Positions 1 to 7,278 of a DNA stretch of 32,816 nucleotides are shown here, one piece after another. This stretch comes from Rhodoferax sp. Lineage in GTDB: Bacteria > Pseudomonadota > Gammaproteobacteria > Burkholderiales > Burkholderiaceae_C. The translations under genes and the position numbers were made by a program. Each line of letters begins with the position of its first letter. Positions within the stretch are counted from its first letter, which is position 1. The notes below the pieces were generated by a model. The model did no database searches. It was not told the DNA's origin and was given only the letters and a program-made list of their open reading frames with translations. The DNA is taken from NCBI GenBank assembly GCA_029865845.1, contig JARXAM010000116.1, positions 1 through 32,816 of the forward strand. The letters run 5' to 3'.

Positions 1-4
1 AAAA

Positions 5-40
5 TCCAAATTGTATCAAAGTGAAAATTGATAATTTGGA
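5..40. repeat. AT-rich imperfect inverted repeat upstream of the first esterase-like gene
   Basis: An 8-bp outer arm (TCCAAATT, 5-12) pairs with AATTTGGA (33-40). After a two-base bulge, a 5-bp inner arm (ATCAA, 15-19) pairs with TTGAT (28-32), leaving an 8-base loop. The right arm overlaps a possible -35 element (TTGATA, 28-33) placed 17 bases from a weak -10 (TTATAT, 51-56). It could be an operator, or the terminator of a gene lying off the left edge; the sequence after it is not a clean T-run. The repeat itself is certain, its role is not. Confidence 0.5.
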
Positions 41-75
41 GTTTCATAGTTTATATCTATAATTGGGGGACATAT

Positions 76-1290
76 ATGAATAGAGGATTTAAGTGGAGTG
101 CATGCAATAAGGCGATGAAAGTCATTGCGGCCTCGCTGATCGCCACCGCGACAATATGGAGCCATGCATGGGAGGCGGATGGTTTGTATGAACCAGTGGC
201 ATCCAACGACGTGGCCGTACTGTTTGCGTTTGGGCAGTCCAATAGCGTAGGACGCACAACTGAGACTGATGCTTCCCAATACACCGCCAGTGTGAACGAC
301 CATGTTTATATTGCACGCAGCGATAACCGGTTGAGATCCAAGGATCCAATCAGCTGGTCACCCTACGATCCGCGCAATAAAGATAACATCCTTGGGAGAG
401 ACGCTAGGACACTTAAATTTAATGTATCCAGCAATGCAAGTGAAAAACCACTGGCGAATACCGTTCTTTATATCGCAGATTGGTGGAGCAAAAACAGGGT
501 TTCCTTAAATCTGCCGGATTTGTATATTGTCCATCTTGCGATAGGCGGGCAAAGTATCAACTGCAGGTCACCCGCCTGCCAGGGCGACCTTGGATACCTC
601 AGTGACCAATGGAGTGTGGCGGTAACCAGTGCAAACTCTTTCGTCAATCCGCTTGGTGCCGCTGCAGTTCCTAAAGCCAGCGAAACTGATGTGAGTCTCT
701 TTAATTCTGCCAGGTCATTAATCAGTAGGACGATATACTCTCTTCAGAAGCAAAATAAGCGGCCTCGTATACTGGGTGTCGATTGGAATCAGTGGGAGGG
801 AGACTCCGGTACGTATACACATGCCTATGCATACGCAGCAAACCTGGATAAAGTAATTGCAGGCTTTAACTCGGCTGCATTTGGATCAGCGGCAGGCACC
901 AGTACATTGCCGATATGGTTTCATTATCCGTTACGGCAATCGATCTTAAGTGAAGATGAGTTAAACAAAATAACCATTATCGAGCGTACGGTTGTCGCGA
1001 AAGCAAAAAGTAATGCAATGCATAGCGTTGTGAGTATACATACTGTACCTGCCGGATTTAGGAGCTCACGAAATCTCTACAGTTCGAATACTACATATCA
1101 AAACAACAAATCACTTCTCGCACTGACTTGGGATGCAGGCATGTTTTCTGATACTCAGCATTACAAGCCTTATGCCATGCGAGAAATGGCATTGAAAATC
1201 AAGTCGGACTTTTTCAAGAAATCAGCTGATGGGAAAATCCGCTTCGGCGTTATTCCGCCGATTCTCTCAGAGGCTGACCTAATCAATTAA
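76..1290 (+). CDS. Secreted SGNH-hydrolase / sialate O-acetylesterase-like protein (paralog 1)
   Basis: Start chosen at ATG 76 because GGGGGA lies just upstream; the frame stays open to 28 but without comparable support. The product is 404 aa. Residues 1-31 read as a Sec signal peptide ending SHA, so it is probably periplasmic or secreted. The block-I motif GQSNSVG (nucleophile candidate Ser55) matches the GQSN motif of the SASA/CE6 esterase family. A Gly block (HLAIGGQSIN), a DWNQWEGDSG block and a C-terminal DTQH (DxxH) complete an SGNH-like catalytic set. Such enzymes remove acetyl or other acyl groups from sugars; the substrate here is unknown. A close paralog follows at 1654. The DNA is clearly AT-richer than the rest of the window, which suggests acquisition by transfer. 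The fold assignment is motif-based. Confidence 0.7.
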   Translation: MNRGFKWSACNKAMKVIAASLIATATIWSHAWEADGLYEPVASNDVAVLFAFGQSNSVGRTTETDASQYTASVNDHVYIARSDNRLRSKDPISWSPYDPRNKDNILGRDARTLKFNVSSNASEKPLANTVLYIADWWSKNRVSLNLPDLYIVHLAIGGQSINCRSPACQGDLGYLSDQWSVAVTSANSFVNPLGAAAVPKASETDVSLFNSARSLISRTIYSLQKQNKRPRILGVDWNQWEGDSGTYTHAYAYAANLDKVIAGFNSAAFGSAAGTSTLPIWFHYPLRQSILSEDELNKITIIERTVVAKAKSNAMHSVVSIHTVPAGFRSSRNLYSSNTTYQNNKSLLALTWDAGMFSDTQHYKPYAMREMALKIKSDFFKKSADGKIRFGVIPPILSEADLIN

Positions 1291-1653
1291 TCGCCGAACC
1301 ATCAACGTTCCCTGTTGACCATGGACGGGGCGCGTTGATTTATTCAGAGTACGCGGCTGTGCCGGTTCTCTGTAGAGTGAAGTGTGCTGCACATCCGGTG
1401 GTTTGCATGTTGAACGTGATAAACATAGGCATGCGATGTATCTGACATGTGCAATTGAACGTGGAAATAAAGATAAATATCTTTAATCAGACCAAGAAGT
1501 CTGAGGACTTACCCTTATATTGTTCATTGATGAACACTTGCTGATGTATCTGGAGATTTGAAATCCTAGGATGAAAAAGCTTATGGTTTATGGGACTAAT
1601 AGGTAGCCGCCGTAAGTTCGAAGTCAGGAAATGAAAATCACCAGGAGATAAGC
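1291..1653. other. Non-coding gap between the two esterase-like paralogs
   Basis: There is no convincing ORF in these 363 bases. They hold a weak stem-loop at 1302-1338 (annotated separately) and a tiny hairpin AAGTC-TGAG-GACTT at 1497-1510. A good ribosome-binding site, AGGAGA (1643-1648), sits before the second gene. The length and the putative terminator suggest the second gene has its own promoter, but I found no clear -35/-10 pair. Confidence 0.5.
1302..1338 (+). terminator. Possible weak terminator hairpin after the first esterase-like gene
   Basis: TCAACG (1302-1307) pairs with CGTTGA (1333-1338). After a 2x2 internal loop, CCC can pair with GGG further in. The downstream arm is followed by TTTATT, a partial T-rich tail. 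It starts 12 bases after the stop codon, which fits a terminator, but the stem is interrupted and the call is tentative. Confidence 0.3.
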
Positions 1654-2865
1654 ATGACAAGTTTCTCAAAGATAGCCAGATGGAAGATGATTTGCATAGG
1701 GGTCGCGACATTATTCTCTGTGTCGCTCAGCGTGGTTAGCCACGCCACAGAAGCGCGTAGTGCGTATGAGCCTATTGCTGCCGGCGATGCAGCGGTGCTA
1801 TTTGTGTTTGGCCAGTCGAATAGCGTGGGTTATTCAACCGAATACAACAAGACTCGATACACTGCAGGTGTGCACAGTAAGGTGTATGTTGCACGCAGTA
1901 GCAATACAAAAGTCCGGTCTACCGAGCTAATGGAGTTTAGTGAATATAATCCGGGCCACACAGACAACATTCTTGGTAAAGATGCTAAATCCGGGAAAAG
2001 TCCCGAATCTAGCGATGCAAACGATAATCCCTTATCCAACACGCCACTTTATATCGCAGATTGGTGGCAAAAAAATTCTTCTAAGCTGAAGTTGCCACCA
2101 CTTTATATTGTTCACTTGGCAGTGGGGGCGCAAAGCATCAACTGCCACACCTCTGAGTGCAGGAACGGTATTGCCTACTCCCATGATCAATGGAGCATAG
2201 CGGTCACCAGCAAGGCGGCTGACTTTGTTCTTCTCGCCGAGAACAAAGGCATGTCCCCCGCCAGTGCAACGGAGTACAGTTTATACAATTCAGCGCGGTC
2301 CCTGATTAGTCGCACCATTTATACGCTTCAGAAGCAAAATATGCGTCCTCGCATTTTGGGTATCGACTGGAATCAATGGGAGAGCGATTCGGGAACGTCG
2401 AAAGCCGCGAAAGTCTATGGAGAAAACTTGAAAAAGTTGATTGATGGTTTTCAGGAGGCAGCCTCAGGTGGAAATCCTTCTATGGATTCCATACCAGTAT
2501 GGCTGTATTATCCGCTGCGGCAGACTGTGCAGAGCCAAGCGGAGTTAGACAATATGTCTACCATCGAGGCGGCGGTTACCAAGGTGGCAAACGATGACCC
2601 TAGATTCAGCATTATCAAAATACATGCCGTTCCCAATGGGTATGACAGCTACACGGATTTGTATGTCAACACCACGACAAAGAGTTTTCCCAAGAAACTT
2701 CGTGTGGATGGCGGTTTATTCGTTAACGCAAAACACTACCAGTCTTTTGCGATGCGAAGAATGGCCATTGCTATTGTTTCTGACATATTCATCAAAAATG
2801 CTGATGGAAAATCCCGCTTTGGAGTCATTCCTCCCGCCTTGTCGGCGAGTGACTTGCTGCAATAA
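1654..2865 (+). CDS. Secreted SGNH-hydrolase / sialate O-acetylesterase-like protein (paralog 2)
   Basis: This 403-aa protein starts at ATG 1654, preceded by AGGAGA at six bases. It has a signal peptide (hydrophobic stretch about residues 11-28, ending SHA) and then aligns with the upstream paralog over essentially its whole length. Shared blocks include GQSNSVG (Ser55), YIADWW, LYIVHLAVG, NSARSLISRTIY, RPRILG and the C-terminal RFGVIPP. The notable difference is in the last catalytic block: where paralog 1 has DTQH, this copy has NAKH, so the Asp of the DxxH motif is Asn. It may be a Ser-His dyad enzyme, have altered specificity, or have lost activity. Tandem duplication followed by divergence is the simplest origin. 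It is AT-rich like its partner. Confidence 0.7.
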   Translation: MTSFSKIARWKMICIGVATLFSVSLSVVSHATEARSAYEPIAAGDAAVLFVFGQSNSVGYSTEYNKTRYTAGVHSKVYVARSSNTKVRSTELMEFSEYNPGHTDNILGKDAKSGKSPESSDANDNPLSNTPLYIADWWQKNSSKLKLPPLYIVHLAVGAQSINCHTSECRNGIAYSHDQWSIAVTSKAADFVLLAENKGMSPASATEYSLYNSARSLISRTIYTLQKQNMRPRILGIDWNQWESDSGTSKAAKVYGENLKKLIDGFQEAASGGNPSMDSIPVWLYYPLRQTVQSQAELDNMSTIEAAVTKVANDDPRFSIIKIHAVPNGYDSYTDLYVNTTTKSFPKKLRVDGGLFVNAKHYQSFAMRRMAIAIVSDIFIKNADGKSRFGVIPPALSASDLLQ

Positions 2866-2887
2866 GCGAGGGTGCGCATAGCGTCCT

Positions 2888-2947
2888 GCTGGCGTGGGGG
2901 GTGACTTCCACGCCAGCCCGAGGGCTTGGAAGTCACCCCCCCCCCCC
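2888..2947. terminator. Compound inverted repeat with C12 run, likely bidirectional terminator
   Basis: Two perfect but mutually exclusive stems share the middle segment. A 10-bp stem pairs GCTGGCGTGG (2888-2897) with CCACGCCAGC (2908-2917). A 15-bp stem pairs 2896-2910 with 2927-2941, and its loop carries a further AGCC/GGCT pairing. The 3' arm runs into twelve consecutive C (2936-2947). It lies 22 bases after the plus-strand esterase stop and just past the stop of the minus-strand permease gene, where a shared terminator is expected. There is no T-tract on either strand, so a rho-independent mechanism is uncertain. Confidence 0.6.
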
Positions 2948-2956
2948 ACCATCTTC

Positions 2957-3784
2957 TTATCCCTTTACCGCGCCTGCCGTTAACCCGGTGATGATTTGCC
3001 GCGCAGCCACGAAGGTGAAGATCAGTGGCGGAATTGCGATCAGGCTGCCCATCGCCATGACGCGGCCCCAGTCCACCCCCATATCGGTGATGTAGAGCGA
3101 TGCCGCTACAGGCAATGTGCGGGTTCCTCGATCGGTCAATACCAGCGCCAGGATGAATTCGTTCCAGGCGATGCGGAATGTGAATATCGATGCAGCAGCC
3201 AAGCCGGGAGCCATCAAGGGCAGCAAGACTTTGGTGAACACGCGTACAGGGCCACAGCCGTCTATGGCAGCTGCTTCCTCAAGTTCAGCGGGCACTTGCA
3301 GCACAAAACCGTACAGGAGCCAAATGGTGAATGGAAGGTTCACCGCCACGTACAGCAAAACCAAGCCCCACAAACTGTTGACCAAGTGCCATTGGTTCCA
3401 AATCATGAACACCGGAATCGCCAGCACTGCCAAAGGCACTGTGCGCAATAACAAGGTGGTGTAGGCCACCGTGGTGCGTCCCTTGAATCGAAAACGCGCC
3501 AGACCATAGGCCGCCATGCAGCCCAGTACGAGTGTGATGACCGTGGACACCAATCCCACGAACAAACTGTTCATGAGGTAGCGGTCAAACTTGTCCTCTT
3601 GCAAGACCGCGCGATAGTTCTCCAGTGTGGGGGTAAACAAAAAGTTCAGTGGGTCGGCAAAGATGTCTACCTGCTGGCGCAAGCTGGTTGCGAAAATCAC
3701 CACAATGGGGGCCACGCACAGGACAGCCAAGGTGATCAACATGAGGTAGTGCAAGCTGCTGAGCAGGGGGGAACGGTGGTTCAT
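2957..3784 (-). CDS. CUT1-family carbohydrate ABC transporter permease (MalG-like)
   Basis: This 275-aa inner-membrane protein has about six hydrophobic segments and the binding-protein-dependent permease fold. The EAA loop that docks on the ATPase is visible at about residues 169-194 (EEAAAIDG, followed by LLPL.APG). Its length is normal for MalG/UgpE-type subunits. It is the last gene of the minus-strand locus, 18 bases downstream of its partner permease, and with the binding protein at 4765 and the ATPase at 6154 makes a complete CUT1 importer. The substrate cannot be read from the sequence; the setting in a sugar-acid locus points to a sugar, polyol or sugar acid. Confidence 0.9.
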   Translation of the reverse strand: MNHRSPLLSSLHYLMLITLAVLCVAPIVVIFATSLRQQVDIFADPLNFLFTPTLENYRAVLQEDKFDRYLMNSLFVGLVSTVITLVLGCMAAYGLARFRFKGRTTVAYTTLLLRTVPLAVLAIPVFMIWNQWHLVNSLWGLVLLYVAVNLPFTIWLLYGFVLQVPAELEEAAAIDGCGPVRVFTKVLLPLMAPGLAAASIFTFRIAWNEFILALVLTDRGTRTLPVAASLYITDMGVDWGRVMAMGSLIAIPPLIFTFVAARQIITGLTAGAVKG

Positions 3785-3802
3785 GATGAAGGCTCCAGGG
3801 GC

Positions 3803-4678
3803 TCAGCGGTCGGTCTTGAGCGGGTTGGACAGGCGCAGTGCGCCCCACGACAACAAAGCCACCACCGTCAGCAGCAGGACGGATATGGCCGCAGCCACGC
3901 CCAACTGTTGTCCGATGAATGCTGTCTTGTAGATGTGCAGGGCCAAAATTTCGGTGGAGTCGCCTGGGCCGCCAAAGGTGAGCACGTACACGACTTCCAG
4001 CACTCGAAAGGCGTCAATGAGGCGCATCATCAAGGTGATTGCGATCACGTTCATGATCATGGGCAGCTTGACGCGAAAGGTCATCTGGAACCAGTTGGCC
4101 CCATCGATGCGGGAGGCCTCGATGACGGAGCCATCCACGCTGGCCAAAGCTGCCACCATCATGATGAACACAAAGGGTGTCCATTGCCAAATGTCAGCAA
4201 TCACAATGGCTATGAATGCCAATGTGGGGTCTGCCAGCCAGATTTTGGGCGCAAAGTGCAGGAGCTCCAACACCGCGTTGATCAGGCCAAACTGCGCATC
4301 AAACATATAGCGCCAGGCCAGTCCGACGGCGATGGGGGCGATCATCATGGGCAAGATGAAGAGCGTGCGAAAGAATGCAGTCCCGCGCACCGGCTTTTCA
4401 AGCGCCAGCGCCAGCGCAATTCCGAGAACCATTTCGGCACTCACGCAAACCGCTGCAAAGATCAACGTGGTCCATAGTGAAGACCAGACCCGTTCTTGGC
4501 GAAAGGCGGAAACAAAGTTGTCCAGGCCAACCCACTGGGCTTCGCTCCAGGGTGTGCCCATACTCCAGTTGAAGAGTCCCAAATGAAACGCTGAAATGAC
4601 CGGATAGAGGCAGGCAGCTGCCATGATGAGAAGTGCGGGCCCGATGTAAAAAGCCGGCACCCAGGGGGCTGTGCGCAT
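3803..4678 (-). CDS. CUT1-family carbohydrate ABC transporter permease (MalF-like)
   Basis: This 291-aa polytopic inner-membrane protein has a first transmembrane segment at about residues 8-32 and an EAA loop at about 187-210 (EASRIDGA, then LP). These are the hallmarks of the MalF/UgpA-type subunit, in the shorter form that lacks MalF's large periplasmic insertion. It pairs with the MalG-like permease immediately downstream and is separated from the binding-protein gene upstream by an 86-base gap containing a strong hairpin. Substrate unknown. Confidence 0.9.
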   Translation of the reverse strand: MRTAPWVPAFYIGPALLIMAAACLYPVISAFHLGLFNWSMGTPWSEAQWVGLDNFVSAFRQERVWSSLWTTLIFAAVCVSAEMVLGIALALALEKPVRGTAFFRTLFILPMMIAPIAVGLAWRYMFDAQFGLINAVLELLHFAPKIWLADPTLAFIAIVIADIWQWTPFVFIMMVAALASVDGSVIEASRIDGANWFQMTFRVKLPMIMNVIAITLMMRLIDAFRVLEVVYVLTFGGPGDSTEILALHIYKTAFIGQQLGVAAAISVLLLTVVALLSWGALRLSNPLKTDR

Positions 4679-4724
4679 GGATAGACCTCGTGTGCAATAG
4701 GTGATGGTGAATGCGTGCGGGTGG

Positions 4725-4756
4725 GCCGCTGCCCCAGCGCTGGCCGGGGCAGCGGC
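4725..4756 (-). promoter_or_regulatory. Intercistronic hairpin after the CUT1 binding-protein gene
   Basis: GCCGCTGCCCC (4725-4735) and GGGGCAGCGGC (4746-4756) form a perfect 11-bp GC-rich stem with a 10-base loop. It lies eight bases past the binding-protein stop and well before the permease start at 4678. There is no T-tract, so mRNA 3'-end protection or partial attenuation fits better than a full terminator. The same arrangement follows the other two binding-protein genes in the window. Confidence 0.6.
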
Positions 4757-4764
4757 TCAGCCCT

Positions 4765-6096
4765 TCACACCTTGTAGCCGGCCTCGCGCATGATTTGCGT
4801 CACAGGTGCCACCAGGTCGTTGAGGGCGGCCTCGGCTGTTTTCTTGCCCGTCAGCGCCTCAGAAATCCCAACCCCCAGCGCCTGGACGTTGATCTTGTCC
4901 CACACCGCGATGATGGGGCGCCAGTCGGGGTTTGAGTATTTGAGTGCCTCTTTGAAGGTAATGAACTCCGGGTACTGGCGCACCAGTTCCACATCGGACA
5001 TGGTGGAGTTACGCGTAGGCGCACCCCCCAGGCGTGTGACCGCCTTGTCCTGCTGCTTGGAGGTCAGCCACTGCATCAACAAAAATGCGGCGTCGGCATT
5101 TTTGGCATTTTTCGGAATGGCCAGACCTAGGCCACCGGACTGTGATGCGCGCCGTGTGCCCATGGGGTGCAAGGCCCAACTCACTTTGCCTGCCACCCTG
5201 GACTTGGTGGGGTCGTTCACCAAGCCCGCCAAGGAGGTGCTGTCCAGGTACATCGCTGCTTGGCCCTGCAAGAATGCGGTGTTGCTCTCGCCCTGGCCAT
5301 AGCCGGGGATACCGGCGGGGCCTGTGGCCACCACTTCTTGCAAAAACTTGAGCGCTTCAACGCCGGGTTTGTCGTTGAAGCGAGGGCGCCATTGCGCATC
5401 AAACACACTGCCACCCAAGGGATTTAAGTGCAGTAGCCAGGCATGGACCGCCTGATGCCCGGCTTGTCCGCGTGACGCCAGTGCGCCTATACCTTCCTTG
5501 TCCTTGATGACGCGCAGCAGCTCACGGAATTGGCTGTAGTTCTCCGGAATCTTGAGGTTGTGCTTGGCAAAAATGTCATTGCGGTAGGCCAGCACCGACG
5601 TTTCTGCCCCATAGGGCAAACCGTACAGTTTGGCGCCCGGGCCAGCAAGGTAACCCTTGGGCCCGCCGACCATGCCCAGGTTTTCCAAGTAGATGGGGAT
5701 GATGTCCTTGATGTCGTAATTGGGGTCCGCAAGCGCGGGATTTTTCAGGAAGGGTTCGAGCTCATGCACCAGGTTTTTGGACACGTACTCGGTTTTCCAC
5801 ATCACCACATAGCAGCACAAGTCGTAGTCGCCGGTAGACTTGGCCATTTCCAGTAGTTGCTTGTCTTTCATGCGGCCAATGGCCAAACGGTCAGTTTCGA
5901 CTTTGATGCCCGTTTCTTTGGTGAACTCCGGCAAGATCTTCAGCATCGCGTCGTAGTGCGGATGCGAGGGAATGCTGATCGTCACCGTTTTTCCGGCGTA
6001 CTTCGCAAACCGGTTTTGGGCGTGTGCGCTTACCCATGGGATGCTGGCTCCCACCAGTGCGGCAGAACCAGACCCGATAAATTCACGTCGTTGCAT
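4765..6096 (-). CDS. CUT1 ABC transporter sugar-binding protein (family 1), Tat-type signal
   Basis: This 443-aa periplasmic solute-binding protein is of the MalE/UgpB class, a normal length for the family. The N-terminus has twin arginines (Arg3-Arg4) in RREFIG, a hydrophobic stretch and an Ala-rich end (SAHAQ, about residue 27), which suggests export by the Tat pathway rather than Sec. The body shows typical family patterns such as MAKSTGDYDL, YLAGPGAKLYGLPYGAE and LGLAIPKNAKN. A GAGGAGAC ribosome-binding site precedes the ATG. The gene sits between its ATPase and its two permeases. The ligand is unknown. Confidence 0.88.
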   Translation of the reverse strand: MQRREFIGSGSAALVGASIPWVSAHAQNRFAKYAGKTVTISIPSHPHYDAMLKILPEFTKETGIKVETDRLAIGRMKDKQLLEMAKSTGDYDLCCYVVMWKTEYVSKNLVHELEPFLKNPALADPNYDIKDIIPIYLENLGMVGGPKGYLAGPGAKLYGLPYGAETSVLAYRNDIFAKHNLKIPENYSQFRELLRVIKDKEGIGALASRGQAGHQAVHAWLLHLNPLGGSVFDAQWRPRFNDKPGVEALKFLQEVVATGPAGIPGYGQGESNTAFLQGQAAMYLDSTSLAGLVNDPTKSRVAGKVSWALHPMGTRRASQSGGLGLAIPKNAKNADAAFLLMQWLTSKQQDKAVTRLGGAPTRNSTMSDVELVRQYPEFITFKEALKYSNPDWRPIIAVWDKINVQALGVGISEALTGKKTAEAALNDLVAPVTQIMREAGYKV

Positions 6097-6153
6097 GCTG
6101 TCTCCTCAGTAAGTAATGGTCAAAAAACACAAGTGGCGCGAGAGAACAAAAAC

Positions 6154-7248
6154 TCAGGCGCGCAGACTGCGACCTGATTCAGAATCGAACACATGCAAGT
6201 CGTCGCTTGCGAACGTCAGTCCCAACGCCTGGTGTAGCTGGGTCAATGCATTGCCGGGCAACATGGCGGATACCCGTTGTCCGCCGGGGGTTTGCAAATG
6301 CCCGACCACCTGACTTTCGGTGCCCAGGTACTCCACCACATCCACCAGCAGGGTGAATTGCGCGTGCTCCGGGCTGCACGCTTTGAGGTGTTGGGGGCGC
6401 AGGCCAATGGTGAGCCCCTGTTCTGGGTTGGGCAGCCGGTCTGCCAGCCACTGGGGTGCGGCAAAGGCAAAGCCCTCGCCACGCAACATGCACTGGCCAG
6501 CCTCTTGCGTGCAGCGCCCCTTGAAGAAGTTCATCGTCGGCATACCGATGAACCCGGCCACAAAAGCGCTGGCAGGACGGGTGAACACCTCCGTAGGGGT
6601 TCCCACCTGCTGAATCCGGCCCTTGTCAAAAATGACAATGCGTGAGGCCAGCGTCATGGCTTCTACCTGGTCGTGCGTGACGTATATCGTCGTTTTGCCC
6701 AACCGCTCGTGCAAGATGGCAAGCTCGGCCCGCATGTGGCCGCGCAATTTGGCATCCAGGTTGGACAGGGGCTCGTCAAACAAAAACACCTGGGGTTCAC
6801 GCACAATGGAGCGGCCAATGGCAACGCGCTGGCGCTGTCCACCCGAGAGGTCTTTGGGCTTGCGCGCGAGCAAGTGTTCTATGTTGAGAATCTTGGCGGC
6901 GGCCGTGACTTTTTCATGCACTTCGGCGTGCGGGCGACCCGCCAGGCGCAGTGCAAACGACATGTTCTCGCCCACGTTCATGTGGGGATAAAGCGCGTAG
7001 CTTTGAAACACCATGGCGATGTCGCGGGCCATGGGGGGCAGGTGGGTGACATCCCGCCCGCCAATGCTGATGCGGCCCTCGGTCACTTCTTCGAGCCCGG
7101 CGATCATGCGCAAGGTGGTGCTCTTGCCGCAGCCGGATTCGCCCAGCAGCACAACAAACTCCCCCTCTTGAACCGATAAGTTCATTTGTTGGACGACGGT
7201 CACGTCGCCAAAGCGTTTCACCACATTGTTGATGTCTAGTCCTGCCAT
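6154..7248 (-). CDS. ugpC: CUT1 ABC transporter ATP-binding protein (UgpC/MalK-like)
   Basis: This 364-aa cytoplasmic ATPase energises the CUT1 importer. Walker A GESGCGKST is at residues 36-44, the Q-loop is in VFQSYALYPH (about 80-89), signature LSGGQ at 134-138, Walker B FLFDEP at 155-160 and the switch His at 192. The C-terminal third (about 235-364) is the TOBE/MalK-type regulatory region. Such ATPases often serve several CUT1 systems; here the gene is adjacent to a matching binding protein and permeases. The family call is firm. The gene symbol reflects family resemblance, not proof of glycerol-3-phosphate transport. Confidence 0.88.
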   Translation of the reverse strand: MAGLDINNVVKRFGDVTVVQQMNLSVQEGEFVVLLGESGCGKSTTLRMIAGLEEVTEGRISIGGRDVTHLPPMARDIAMVFQSYALYPHMNVGENMSFALRLAGRPHAEVHEKVTAAAKILNIEHLLARKPKDLSGGQRQRVAIGRSIVREPQVFLFDEPLSNLDAKLRGHMRAELAILHERLGKTTIYVTHDQVEAMTLASRIVIFDKGRIQQVGTPTEVFTRPASAFVAGFIGMPTMNFFKGRCTQEAGQCMLRGEGFAFAAPQWLADRLPNPEQGLTIGLRPQHLKACSPEHAQFTLLVDVVEYLGTESQVVGHLQTPGGQRVSAMLPGNALTQLHQALGLTFASDDLHVFDSESGRSLRA

Positions 7249-7278
7249 GAAGGTGCTCCCAAGTGAAAGTTAGTGAAT

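Noticed and set aside
58-63. Perfect TATAAT just before the first gene as its -10 box
   Set aside because: Transcription would then start only about five bases before the ATG and inside the ribosome-binding site, and no -35 lies at the right distance. A promoter at 28-56 is slightly better, but also weak.
1497-1510. Small AAGTC-TGAG-GACTT hairpin in the esterase spacer
   Set aside because: A 5-bp stem is expected by chance in 363 bases and has no T-run or association with a start codon.
3599-4477. Long plus-strand ORF (292 codons) opposite the CUT1 permeases
   Set aside because: Its translation is rich in His, Gln and Asp without domain features. It is the antisense shadow of two clear permease genes.
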